A DNA stretch of 53,033 nt, taken from positions 1-53,033 of the forward strand of contig JAGVQG010000050.1 of NCBI GenBank assembly GCA_020051845.1, written 5' to 3'. The DNA is from an archaeon. GTDB lineage: Archaea > Nanobdellota > Nanobdellia > Woesearchaeales > ARS49. The position numbers and the translations under genes were made by a program. The notes beneath the pieces were generated by a model, which saw only the letters and a program-made list of their open reading frames with translations, was not told the origin of the DNA and made no database searches. This document shows, in pieces, positions 40,777-49,012 of this stretch. How positions within the stretch are numbered: the stretch's first letter is position 1; each line of letters starts with the position of its first letter.

Positions 40777-40869
40777 CGGGGCGGACGGGACTTTCGGCCG
40801 TCATCGGCTTTCGAACCCGCAACCTGCTGGTTAAAAGCCAGATGCTCTACCAGGTTGAGCTACCGCCCC
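40777..40869 (-). tRNA. tRNA-Lys (anticodon UUU), predicted to contain a T-loop intron
   Basis: Coding strand: GGGGCGG TA GCTC AACCTGGTA GAGC A TCTGG CTTTTAA CCAGC AGGTT GCGGG TTCGAA[19 nt]T CCCGT CCGCCCC G. 7/7 acceptor pairs; anticodon TTT at 40833-40835. Confidence 0.92.
40791..40809 (-). other. 19-nt predicted archaeal tRNA intron (noncanonical, between positions 59 and 60)
   Basis: GCGGG|TTCG|AAA|GCCG|ATGA|CGGC|CGAA|AGT|CCCGT folds as hBHBh': 4-bp central helix TTCG/CGAA flanked by 3-nt bulges AAA and AGT on opposite strands. Cleavage AA^A and AG^T restores T-loop TTCGAAT. Confidence 0.87.
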
Positions 40870-41190
40870 ATGATCGTTTTTCGCGAATTTGTGATTCTGA
40901 GACAGCGCTTTGGCTGGAAACAGTTAGGTTTGCTGAAGATTTTGGCCCCGACACCCGTGCTCCTCCGCTCGCTTCTTCACTCTACTGGTGATTATTAATA
41001 AAGGATAGTTCAGGGCTTAGGGGGTTATTTATAAATGTTTCGCTATTTTAGGCACAACTGCAGTTTTTGGCATTAGGATGGTTTGTCTCGTTTTGCTGCA
41101 CAACCAATATATAATGTGTTCAAGGGGCTGCTCGCGATGGATTCTCCAGTGGGGTATGTTATGAGTCATCTCGCAGGCAGACGCTGAGAA

Positions 41191-41724
41191 TTATCGTCTT
41201 TTTCCGCTGCCCATGAATGTTATGTCGAGCTCGTCGGCGGTCGTGCGCGGTTTGGCTTGTTTAGGTTCGTCCGCGTCATCGTCGTCATCACGGGCATTCA
41301 TCTGCGCCTTCGCCCTCGCGATGTCCCTGGCGTCCTCGAAGCTTGCCTTGTGCTTCATCACCTGGAGTTCCAGATCCCAGTAGGATGTCTGGTTGAATCG
41401 TGTGGTCCTGAACTTGTCCCTGAGCGTCGTCAGGTATTTCGACAATCTTTCGACGATGAATTCCTCGTCCTGCTTGAACCTTACGTTGACCACTCCGCCC
41501 AGCGGATCGTCGTCGTCGACGCTGTCCCTGTTGGCTGCTCTTAGCTTGTCGCGTATCTCGTTGAAGATCAGCTGAGCCTGGCCGTTGGGGTCCTTGATGT
41601 CGACCGCCTTGATGAGCGCCTTGTCTTTGCCGTCGTTTATTATCAGCTTGATTTCTACTGCTTGTGTCCTTGCGTTGCAGGTATGGATCTCGGCGGTCTT
41701 GAAGGAGACATCGACATTTCTCAT
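41191..41724 (-). CDS. hypothetical protein with acidic linker
   Basis: 177-aa ORF, DDDDDADE acidic stretch near the C-terminus; no family recognised. Confidence 0.7.
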   Translation of the reverse strand: MRNVDVSFKTAEIHTCNARTQAVEIKLIINDGKDKALIKAVDIKDPNGQAQLIFNEIRDKLRAANRDSVDDDDPLGGVVNVRFKQDEEFIVERLSKYLTTLRDKFRTTRFNQTSYWDLELQVMKHKASFEDARDIARAKAQMNARDDDDDADEPKQAKPRTTADELDITFMGSGKRR

Positions 41725-41831
41725 GGTCCTGCCGAACAGGCGGTTTCTTTTAAAGTTTGTGGGTCGTGTTCCGTCAATTCATTTCGTTTCTGGTGCATAA
41801 CTTTATATGTTTCGTGAACATGTCTTTTCCC

Positions 41832-42134
41832 ATGTTTGCCAAAGGCGACAATCTGGATGATGAATTGGCGCTGACGGATGAGGCCTTCAACATAACTAGT
41901 GTGGTTGCCGGCCAGCATGAGGATATCGCCAAGGAGTCTGCCCGTAGGACTGTCGAGTACATGATCCAGGTGTTCAATTGGAATTGGTTCAACACTCTTG
42001 CGTCAAAGCTTGGTTGTGCGACTAAGTATGAGGATAAGCGCAGGGCGGCGAACGGTCTTGCTCCGGGCTATGGTTATTTCGTCTATCGAGGGAAGATGGT
42101 GGTCTGTCCTAAACAGCAACAGGTCATTCAGTGA
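41832..42134 (+). CDS. hypothetical protein
   Basis: MFAKGDNLDDELALTDEAFNI; ATG at 41832 lies about 27 nt after ctttatatg; alternative start 41820. Confidence 0.65.
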   Translation: MFAKGDNLDDELALTDEAFNITSVVAGQHEDIAKESARRTVEYMIQVFNWNWFNTLASKLGCATKYEDKRRAANGLAPGYGYFVYRGKMVVCPKQQQVIQ

Positions 42135-42184
42135 ATCCTGAGAAATAATTGATAATAAGAAATAAAAAAATAAAATTTCTTTTC

Positions 42185-43000
42185 TTACGCCAGTTCAGGG
42201 TCGATCACTGCCTTGAACGCGCTGAAGGGCTGTGCGCCGCTGACTTCCTTGCCGTTGATGAAGAAGGCGGGCGTTCCCTGCACTCCTTCGCTCTGGCCCT
42301 GGGCAAAGTCTCCGTCGACGATCGTAGCCGTCTTGGGGTCCTTGATGCAGGTCTTGAACTTATCTACGTCCAGCTTCAGGTCTGTGGCGTACTGCACGAG
42401 GTTGTCGGCTGTGAGCGCCGGCGACTTCTCGAAGAGAATGTCGTGGTACTCCCAGAACTTGCCCTGGGCAGCTGCGCATTCAGATGCTATGGCTGCGGGC
42501 TTCGCGTTCGCGTGGAAGCTGAGCGGGAAGTGCCTGAATACCAGTGCCACGTCCTTGCCATAGGTTGTGCTGACCTGTTCGACTGTAGGGTTTGCGCGTT
42601 TGCAGTATGGGCACTCGAAGTCGGAGTATTCGACTATCAGCACCTTCGCGTTCTTGTCGCCGCGTATGTGGTCGGTCGGCCGTAGCTTTATGTCGACTAC
42701 GGTCGGAGCCTCGGGTTGTGTGGGTTGCGTCGGCGCCACTGCTGCGGCAGTTGGCGCGGTCGGCACGCTGGGTGCCGCCGTTCCCTTGTTGATCACATTG
42801 TTGACCAGCGAATAGTTCATGTAGAGCGATACTATCAGAAGCACCGCGAGAAGTATGCTGACGAGCATCCAGGATGTGTTGTTGTTGCCGATGGGTATTG
42901 GGCCGTGGCCTGGGTGGTGTGTATGCGCCTCGCGATGGATATGCGCCTCGTGGTGCACCTCGCGTTCGGGCTGATTTTCATGACTCTTGGATTCTTCCAT
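42185..43000 (-). CDS. membrane-anchored DsbA-family thiol:disulfide oxidoreductase with His-rich N-terminus
   Basis: VEYSDFECPYCKRANPTVEQ (CPYC), VFRHFPLSFHANA, GTPAFFINGKEVSGAQPF; N-terminal tail HHEAHIHREAHTHHPGHGP then a TM. Confidence 0.92.
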   Translation of the reverse strand: MEESKSHENQPEREVHHEAHIHREAHTHHPGHGPIPIGNNNTSWMLVSILLAVLLIVSLYMNYSLVNNVINKGTAAPSVPTAPTAAAVAPTQPTQPEAPTVVDIKLRPTDHIRGDKNAKVLIVEYSDFECPYCKRANPTVEQVSTTYGKDVALVFRHFPLSFHANAKPAAIASECAAAQGKFWEYHDILFEKSPALTADNLVQYATDLKLDVDKFKTCIKDPKTATIVDGDFAQGQSEGVQGTPAFFINGKEVSGAQPFSAFKAVIDPELA

Positions 43001-43246
43001 GATAAAACCTCCTTATGGTAATAGTGGCGACCAAAGGGCTGCATATTAATACTTTTCGCACCTGCAATATTATGATGTTATCACTGTTTTCGACGATATT
43101 GATCAGATCAGGATGGCGCTTGTTCGGCATTTCTGGTTCGGTCTTCATCACTTCAAGATGACAATCATCGCTAGATTTATTAACTTCAAAGCCATATACT
43201 TCCATTCCGGACGTGTGTTTTTGGGTGCTTTGGTGGGGGATTGCAG

Positions 43247-44029
43247 ATGCCTTACATATCGATAGATGGGGTGCTCATTTGGTACGAGGTCCACGGCAAG
43301 GGTGAGCCTTTGCTGTTCTTGCATGGTTGGACCGGGTCTATCTCCAGCTTCAAGCGCAATGTGCTCAAGAAGATAGCTCCCCATGCGCGTGTCATCCTTA
43401 TCGACTTGCCAGGCCATGGCCGTTCTGGTTGCATGCGTCCTACGGCCGAGCACCTGCGCAGGATCATCGACATCCTTCTTGACGGGATGTACATCGACAA
43501 GGTCACCATCGCAGGCCATTCCATGGGTGCTGTCGTGGCTTTGGACTACTCGCTCGCCCGTCCTGAGCGCGTCGAGAAGCTCATCCTCATCGAGCCGCAC
43601 ATCGAGTTCCCGACGTTGCTTTATCCTTTGCTTGTGCACAGCGTCCGTGTGCCTCTCTTGCGCTTCTTTTTGCATTCTCCCACTGGTCTGGGCATAACGC
43701 GACGCTACATGTTGTTGCGTGACCACTGGTATCGCGCTGATTTCTTCAGCAGGTCTCCGCGCGTGAACACCTTGCTTTCGCTTGATTATGTGGAGATGAT
43801 GCACAAGTGCTCCATCGAGAACAGGGGTGAGAAGCTGAAAGCCCTCGCTCAAAGATTGCACGTCGTCATCGGAAGCCTGACGCTAAAGAGCATCCGCAAG
43901 GGCGCTGCCTTGCTGCAGAAGACGATCGACGGCACAGCGATGCATGTCATAAGGGGCGCGGGCCATTTCCCGATAGATGAGAACAGGGACGCGACAGCGG
44001 CGGTGTTGCTCGCGATTATAGGGAGTTAG
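43247..44029 (+). CDS. alpha/beta hydrolase
   Basis: LLFLHGWTGSISSF, VTIAGHSMGAVVALDYS nucleophile elbow, MHVIRGAGHFPIDENRD. Confidence 0.93.
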   Translation: MPYISIDGVLIWYEVHGKGEPLLFLHGWTGSISSFKRNVLKKIAPHARVILIDLPGHGRSGCMRPTAEHLRRIIDILLDGMYIDKVTIAGHSMGAVVALDYSLARPERVEKLILIEPHIEFPTLLYPLLVHSVRVPLLRFFLHSPTGLGITRRYMLLRDHWYRADFFSRSPRVNTLLSLDYVEMMHKCSIENRGEKLKALAQRLHVVIGSLTLKSIRKGAALLQKTIDGTAMHVIRGAGHFPIDENRDATAAVLLAIIGS

Positions 44030-44105
44030 GGACTAATGATGGTTACTTGAAATATCCTTATTCTGTCAAGCGATCATCAGTCTTATTTTTGCGATGAAGC
44101 AGTCT

Positions 44106-44699
44106 TCAAACGCGTTCTTGTACTCGGTTTTGAAGTCCGTCTAGCACCAGTGTCCAGAACGCTTCAGGGTTTCTTAACACTATGTGCCCTTTGACCGTTT
44201 GTTTTCCGACGTTTTCGTGTTTTTCGCGGAGCATCTGTATGAATTCTGATCTTTTGATGAATATTGGGTGTATTTTTTTCTTGTAGAGTAGCTCTTGTTC
44301 AGTGAACGAGTCTGTCCGTTCTCCTTTCTTGTTTATGATCATCAAGTCGATATCCGATCTCTCCGTTGCTTGATGCTTGGCCTGGCTTCCGAACAAGACG
44401 ACTATCTCCCCTTTGGCGTCGGACGCGATTGTCCTTATTATTGGATTGGTCTTGAGGAATTCTTCCTTTTCTTCGTTGGATGCTATGGATAGGTAGGATC
44501 TCACAGTGGGATGCGCCAGGTTCAGTGTCATCACCTTTGATTTGCCTATGCTGTCAATATTCACGAGTCCGTTCATCTTCTGTGCTTCTCTATGGAATGT
44601 GGCATAGGGTATGCTCAGTTTCTTGCTGAGGTCGTGCATGGTGAACCCTTTTGGATGGTTCTTTCCCAGGAAGCAGGTGATCTTCAGCTTGTTATCCAT
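44106..44699 (-). CDS. wHTH-nucleotidyltransferase (MNT-like), no adjacent HEPN gene seen
   Basis: IVVLFGSQAKHQATERSDIDLMIINKKG; N-terminal wHTH. Confidence 0.83.
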   Translation of the reverse strand: MDNKLKITCFLGKNHPKGFTMHDLSKKLSIPYATFHREAQKMNGLVNIDSIGKSKVMTLNLAHPTVRSYLSIASNEEKEEFLKTNPIIRTIASDAKGEIVVLFGSQAKHQATERSDIDLMIINKKGERTDSFTEQELLYKKKIHPIFIKRSEFIQMLREKHENVGKQTVKGHIVLRNPEAFWTLVLDGLQNRVQERV

Positions 44700-44799
44700 A
44701 TTCGGGTAATGTTATCCATAATTGATATATAAATCTATCTCGTGGTGGGTGTTGTCTCCACAGTTCCCCTTATATACCCCTCCCTATTCTATAATTGTT

Positions 44800-45543
44800 A
44801 TGCGTAATTATTGGAAGATCGTGAAGAAGGTCATCGGCAAGTCGGATGTCATACTGATATTGCTGGATTCGCGCATGGTTCCCGAGTCGCGCAACAAGGA
44901 CATCGAGGCGAATGTCATAGCGACCGGCAAACCGTTCATTTATGTCCTCACGAAGTGCGATCTGATAAGCAAGGCCGAGTCAGAGGTCCTCAAGCGCGAC
45001 TTCAACCCCTGCGTCTTCGTCTCAGCGACAAAATATCACGGTCTGAACCTTTTGCGTGAACGCATCAATATCCTCGCTACCAGGGCTCACATAAAGCGCG
45101 CCAAGACCCGCGTCGGTGTGCTTGGTTATCCCAATGTCGGCAAGTCTTCATTGATCAACGCGATGACAGGGCGCAGCTCGGCGCAGACGAGCATCGTGAG
45201 CGGGCATACGAAAGCGATGAAGTATGTGGCAGTGGAGAATTTGTTGTTCGTCGACACTCCTGGAATCATCCCATTGGGCGAACGAGGCGATATCGCCAAC
45301 GCATTGATAGGCGCTGTCGACTTCAGCAAGGAGACGGATCCGGATCTCGTGGTGATGCTGCTTTTCGATCGTTTCCCTGGACGGCTCGAGAAGTTCTACG
45401 GTGTCGAGACAGATGAGGATAGGGAAGTGATCATCGAGCGCGTCGCCTTGAAGCGTAATATCATCAAGCGTGGCGGCGTGGCTGACATCAAGCGCGCTTC
45501 AGTCATGATACTGAAAGACTGGCAGACTGGGAAGATCAAGTGA
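44800..45543 (+). CDS. circularly permuted GTPase (YlqF/RbgA-like)
   Basis: G4 VLTKCDLI precedes G1 GYPNVGKSSLINAMTG and G3 DTPGI; start MRNYWKIV about 30 nt after cttatatac. Confidence 0.9.
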   Translation: MRNYWKIVKKVIGKSDVILILLDSRMVPESRNKDIEANVIATGKPFIYVLTKCDLISKAESEVLKRDFNPCVFVSATKYHGLNLLRERINILATRAHIKRAKTRVGVLGYPNVGKSSLINAMTGRSSAQTSIVSGHTKAMKYVAVENLLFVDTPGIIPLGERGDIANALIGAVDFSKETDPDLVVMLLFDRFPGRLEKFYGVETDEDREVIIERVALKRNIIKRGGVADIKRASVMILKDWQTGKIK

Positions 45544-45598
45544 TGATTGTTTTGTGTATTGATTTTATTGACTGATTATCGGAAAGATAAATCTTAAA

Positions 45599-45688
45599 GT
45601 GGTTACTGTCCCTGAGTTCGGCACCTGGGCGATGATATTGTCGCTCTCGGTCGTTATCGGGGCCGTTCTTTTGAGACGGCAGAAGTGA
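45599..45688 (+). pseudogene. orphan PEFG-CTERM-like C-terminal fragment
   Basis: Frame reads VVTVPEFGTWAMILSLSVVIGAVLLRRQK*; preceded in frame by a TGA at 45569 and no ATG. Confidence 0.55.
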
Positions 45689-45752
45689 GTTGTTTCGGAC
45701 TCGCTTCTTCCGTTTTTTCCCTTTGTTTTCTTATGCTGTCTTTGCGTGGTTT

Positions 45753-46004
45753 TCAGTCGTAGACGTTCTTCCTGTGGCCTATTCTGATGATTATTATTGT
45801 GTTCCTGGTCACTACTACGTCTATGATTGCCCTATAGTCAAAGATGCGAAGCCGCCATAGTTTCTCTCCTTGTAATCGCTTTAGATAATGTAAGGGGTCA
45901 TCTCGTATCGAGCCTAGCTTCTTTAATATCGCGTTATGATGTTCGACCGGTAACTTTCTCAGGAATTGTTTGGCCGTTCTTGTGATCTGTACGTGATAGG
46001 TCAC
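45753..46004 (-). CDS. RelE/ParE-superfamily toxin
   Basis: MTYHVQITRTAKQFLRKLPVEHHNAILKKLGSIRDDPLHYLKRLQGEKLWRLRIFDYRAIIDVV...IIRIGHRKNVYD. Confidence 0.9.
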   Translation of the reverse strand: MTYHVQITRTAKQFLRKLPVEHHNAILKKLGSIRDDPLHYLKRLQGEKLWRLRIFDYRAIIDVVVTRNTIIIIRIGHRKNVYD

Positions 46005-46282
46005 AGTTTCACGCCGAACTCAGCCGCGACTTTTTCCAGTGATTCTACTCTTCCTTTTTTGACGTCTTCAAGGCCTTGTTTTATCTCTTCTATTTCTTCA
46101 CGGGTTAATGGTTCCTCTTCAGATTCGTCCAGTAGACTATTGAGCAACTCGTCATATGATTCTCGTTCGTGCGTCTTATGTGCTTTTAGCCGTTTCAACG
46201 TCTCTGTTTTGAGTTGTACTGTGGTGAGTCCCATAGTTATATGGTTCCCATAGTTACTATATAAGCTTTGCGTGTCAGCCAT
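46001..46282 (-). CDS. cognate antitoxin-like protein
   Basis: MGLTTVQLKTETLKRLKAHKTHERESYDELLNSLLDE; 4-nt overlap with RelE gene; start may be the internal MGLTTVQ. Confidence 0.82.
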   Translation of the reverse strand: MADTQSLYSNYGNHITMGLTTVQLKTETLKRLKAHKTHERESYDELLNSLLDESEEEPLTREEIEEIKQGLEDVKKGRVESLEKVAAEFGVKL

Positions 46283-46332
46283 GTGGACAGTTGAGGCGGG
46301 GAGAGTTATATCATTTACGCGGCTCTGTCCAC
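46283..46332. repeat. inverted repeat, 8-bp arms
   Basis: GTGGACAG (46283-46290) and CTGTCCAC (46325-46332). Confidence 0.6.
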
Positions 46333-46343
46333 TTGGAAGTGGG

Positions 46344-46372
46344 TTTTCCGTCGGCGGATTTCCGACGGAAAA
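46344..46372. repeat. perfect 11-bp hairpin
   Basis: TTTTCCGTCGG-CGGATTT-CCGACGGAAAA. Confidence 0.75.
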
Positions 46373-46435
46373 GTGCGGAAGATTTCCGGTTTCTGAACAC
46401 TAATTTAAATATGATAGAAGAACGTGATATATATC

Positions 46436-46966
46436 ATGAAAGATCAAGAATATGAAAGGGTGTTCCTGGTCAGGTGCTTGCCCGAGGACGTTGAGGAACA
46501 CAAAAGGATCGAGATTCAAGTCGGAGACTTCTATGATTCGAACGCGGTCGATGCGCTGAAGATCAGGCGCAAGGGAAAGTCGTGCGAGCTCATCAAGAAA
46601 GAAGGGACGCTGGAGAAGGGAAGGACCGAACATAGGATACCGATAAAAAAAGAAGAATTCGACATACTATTCAAAGCGACTTCCCAGAATCACTTCAAAG
46701 TTAGATACTTCTATCCATTGGGCGATTACGTGGCCGAGATCGATCTCTACAAAGGAAGACTTGATGGGTACGTGAGGGTCGAAGTCGAGTTCCCTGACGC
46801 CGAGGCGATGCGGGATTTCAAGCCGCCGGAATGGTTCGGTGCAGAGATCACGCGGCACAATCATGCGATACACGAGAATCTTGGGATCATATCGTTTGAT
46901 GACATGAAAGCAAGGCTCAAAGCCAGGAAGCTGACGCTTTCGATGATTAAAGTCTGCGCGCGATAG
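46436..46966 (+). CDS. CYTH-domain (triphosphate tunnel metalloenzyme-like) protein
   Basis: MKDQEYERVFLVRCLPEDVEEHKRIEIQVGDFY...YVRVEVEFPDAEAMRDFKPPEWFGAEIT; TTTAAATA about 27 nt upstream. Confidence 0.8.
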   Translation: MKDQEYERVFLVRCLPEDVEEHKRIEIQVGDFYDSNAVDALKIRRKGKSCELIKKEGTLEKGRTEHRIPIKKEEFDILFKATSQNHFKVRYFYPLGDYVAEIDLYKGRLDGYVRVEVEFPDAEAMRDFKPPEWFGAEITRHNHAIHENLGIISFDDMKARLKARKLTLSMIKVCAR

Positions 46967-47012
46967 TTTCTGGATGGAAATGATTTTAAAATCCGTCCCC
47001 TTCTCATCAAGG

Positions 47013-47294
47013 ATGGCTTATATCAGATGGGGAGAGGGATTGCCTTCAGGGAAGAGGAGTTCTTCTTATGTTTTCGGCGGTCCGGATGGATTGGTCAGCA
47101 TGGATAAAGGAGGGCTGGTCCCCTATCACGTGATCCGGCAGTGGTTCAAGACAGGTACTGATGCTGAAGTCAAGGGGGAGTTAAGCCGGCGATTGGAGTT
47201 GCACGGCGAGGAATTGGAGGTCGTCTGCCAGAGACTGTTCGATGAAAGGAACAATGGCGGATGGAACGAGCCGTTCGACTTCGAGAAAAAGTGA
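47013..47294 (+). CDS. hypothetical protein
   Basis: MAYIRWGEGLPSGKRSSSYVFGGPDGL; the ORF track starts at 46974, but ttttaaaat about 28 nt upstream supports 47013. Confidence 0.55.
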   Translation: MAYIRWGEGLPSGKRSSSYVFGGPDGLVSMDKGGLVPYHVIRQWFKTGTDAEVKGELSRRLELHGEELEVVCQRLFDERNNGGWNEPFDFEKK

Positions 47295-47363
47295 TTTTCT
47301 GGGAACGCGGCATAGAACGACAGTGGAATCCTTAATATATGGAAAGTTCATTGATACTTAGTT

Positions 47364-48371
47364 ATGAGGTCGCTGACACTGTTGTTCGTGATTGGGCTTG
47401 TTCTATTGATGGCCTGTAAGCCTGAACAGGCCGTTCCGGTCTTACCGACTCCTGTGATTCCTCCTCTTCAGGTCTCTTTGTCTGCTGACAGGATGACTGG
47501 TGAGCTTTCGCTGTCCACGACGCTTCGTTGCAAGGCTATGGGATCTGATGGGAATTATGCGTACTCTTGGTCAGGTTTGTCCGCTGGGAACTGCTCTGGC
47601 GCTGAATGTGATGTTATGATCAAGACATTAGGCAATCATTCTGTTGGTTGTTCAGTGAGTTCAAAGAACAGCACGACTTCTGTTTCTCTCGTCCTTCAGG
47701 TCACGAAGCGTGCTAAACCTATAGCTGATGTGTATGTCTTTGGCGACAGTCTTTCATATGGTTATGGGCTTGTCGACCCTGCCAATGAGAGTTGGCCTGT
47801 GCTTTACTCTCGTTCTTTCAATAGCGCTCAGCTTCATAATTTTGCCGTCACAGGAGCGGACAGCAGGTACTTGCTTGATGTCGAACTGTCCCGATTCCGC
47901 AACGGAAGCTATCCTGTTGGTGATAATCTGGTGTTTGTCTGGATTGGCGCCAATGACATTCAATATCTTGTTGCGCCGCAGGTGTTCAAGCAGAATTATG
48001 GGCAGATACTTGATGGGCTTTCGAACTTCACTGATGTCATCCTGATGACCATTCCAGATGTGTCGAGGTTGAGCGTCGCTAATGATTTTCAGCAAGGCCT
48101 TGATTCGTTCCTCCTTAAGTCAGGTCTCAACATAAAGGTGGATGTCAAGACAATCAGTCAGGAGGTGGTGACGCAATACAATGATATCATCAAGGCAGAA
48201 GGCGAGGCTCGTCATCTGCCTGTCATCGACATGTTCGATTTCATGAGCTCAGTGCCTGATTCCATCCTGTATAGCGACCGTGTGCACCCGAACGAAGAAG
48301 GCCATTCACTTATCGCGAAAAGAGTCAGTGCGGATGTCGGATCATTCTATCCGGATGATGAGTTGATATGA
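47364..48371 (+). CDS. SGNH/GDSL-hydrolase lipoprotein
   Basis: Lipobox VLLMACKPEQ; VFGDSLSYGYG, IGANDIQ, DRVHPNEEGH. Confidence 0.87.
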   Translation: MRSLTLLFVIGLVLLMACKPEQAVPVLPTPVIPPLQVSLSADRMTGELSLSTTLRCKAMGSDGNYAYSWSGLSAGNCSGAECDVMIKTLGNHSVGCSVSSKNSTTSVSLVLQVTKRAKPIADVYVFGDSLSYGYGLVDPANESWPVLYSRSFNSAQLHNFAVTGADSRYLLDVELSRFRNGSYPVGDNLVFVWIGANDIQYLVAPQVFKQNYGQILDGLSNFTDVILMTIPDVSRLSVANDFQQGLDSFLLKSGLNIKVDVKTISQEVVTQYNDIIKAEGEARHLPVIDMFDFMSSVPDSILYSDRVHPNEEGHSLIAKRVSADVGSFYPDDELI

Positions 48372-48443
48372 TGTTGCGTCTCTTCACTTGGTTGCGGATT
48401 ATTCCTTCACAATCTTAATAAAACGTTATTATTCGTCGTGCTC

Positions 48444-48938
48444 ATGGATGAATATCTATCCGAGATCCTGAGAAAGTATGACGATCAGTATTTGAGGCCC
48501 CAGGTCGGCGATGGAAGGGTGAGGCAGAAGTTGTATAAGGGATTGGAATCGTTGATGAGCGGTTCCGAGAACCCTCAAACGAATGATCAAACAAGTATTG
48601 CTGGCGGATCCGAGCCGATTCAGGACCTGACCGAACACGAGAATTGCACTGTGCGATTGGATCAACCTGTTGATTTAGTGAAGCTTGTGAGTTCAGGTAG
48701 TGCGAATGTCAAGAGATTGAGGCTTGGTTTTCGCCTATTGAATATTCACACGTATCAAGACCTGATAAATCATGTCAATAATGCCAGACGCCATAATGTG
48801 ACATATGTTGGGAAAGAACTTACGAAGGATCCTTTCAGGATCGTCGGAGTCGGCGAGTTCACCTTGCAGTGTCTGTATGATGGGTTGAGATCGGTGGGAA
48901 TCGAACTTTTCCCGGAAGATAAACGACAGGGGCAATAG
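48444..48938 (+). CDS. hypothetical protein
   Basis: MDEYLSEILRKYDDQYL...VGEFTLQCLYDGLRSVGIEL; TATA-like cttaataaa about 28 nt upstream of 48444. Confidence 0.6.
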   Translation: MDEYLSEILRKYDDQYLRPQVGDGRVRQKLYKGLESLMSGSENPQTNDQTSIAGGSEPIQDLTEHENCTVRLDQPVDLVKLVSSGSANVKRLRLGFRLLNIHTYQDLINHVNNARRHNVTYVGKELTKDPFRIVGVGEFTLQCLYDGLRSVGIELFPEDKRQGQ

Positions 48939-49012
48939 CTGCGTTTGTTAAAGATATTGCATTGAGTGGTGGTCGAATCTTTAATATATGGATAGTGAAT
49001 GCACTGTCTGTT

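Noticed and set aside
40766-40822. N-terminal extension of rpoH (MRVRKPMTAESPVRPVTLT)
   Set aside because: It would be read through the 3' half of the tRNA-Lys and its intron; MAKKTT at 40765 is the credible start.
40777-40869. Idea that the tRNA is a pseudogene because of the disrupted T-arm
   Set aside because: The 19-nt insertion has an exact BHB fold and its removal restores a consensus T-loop. One T27-C43 mismatch remains but does not rule out function.
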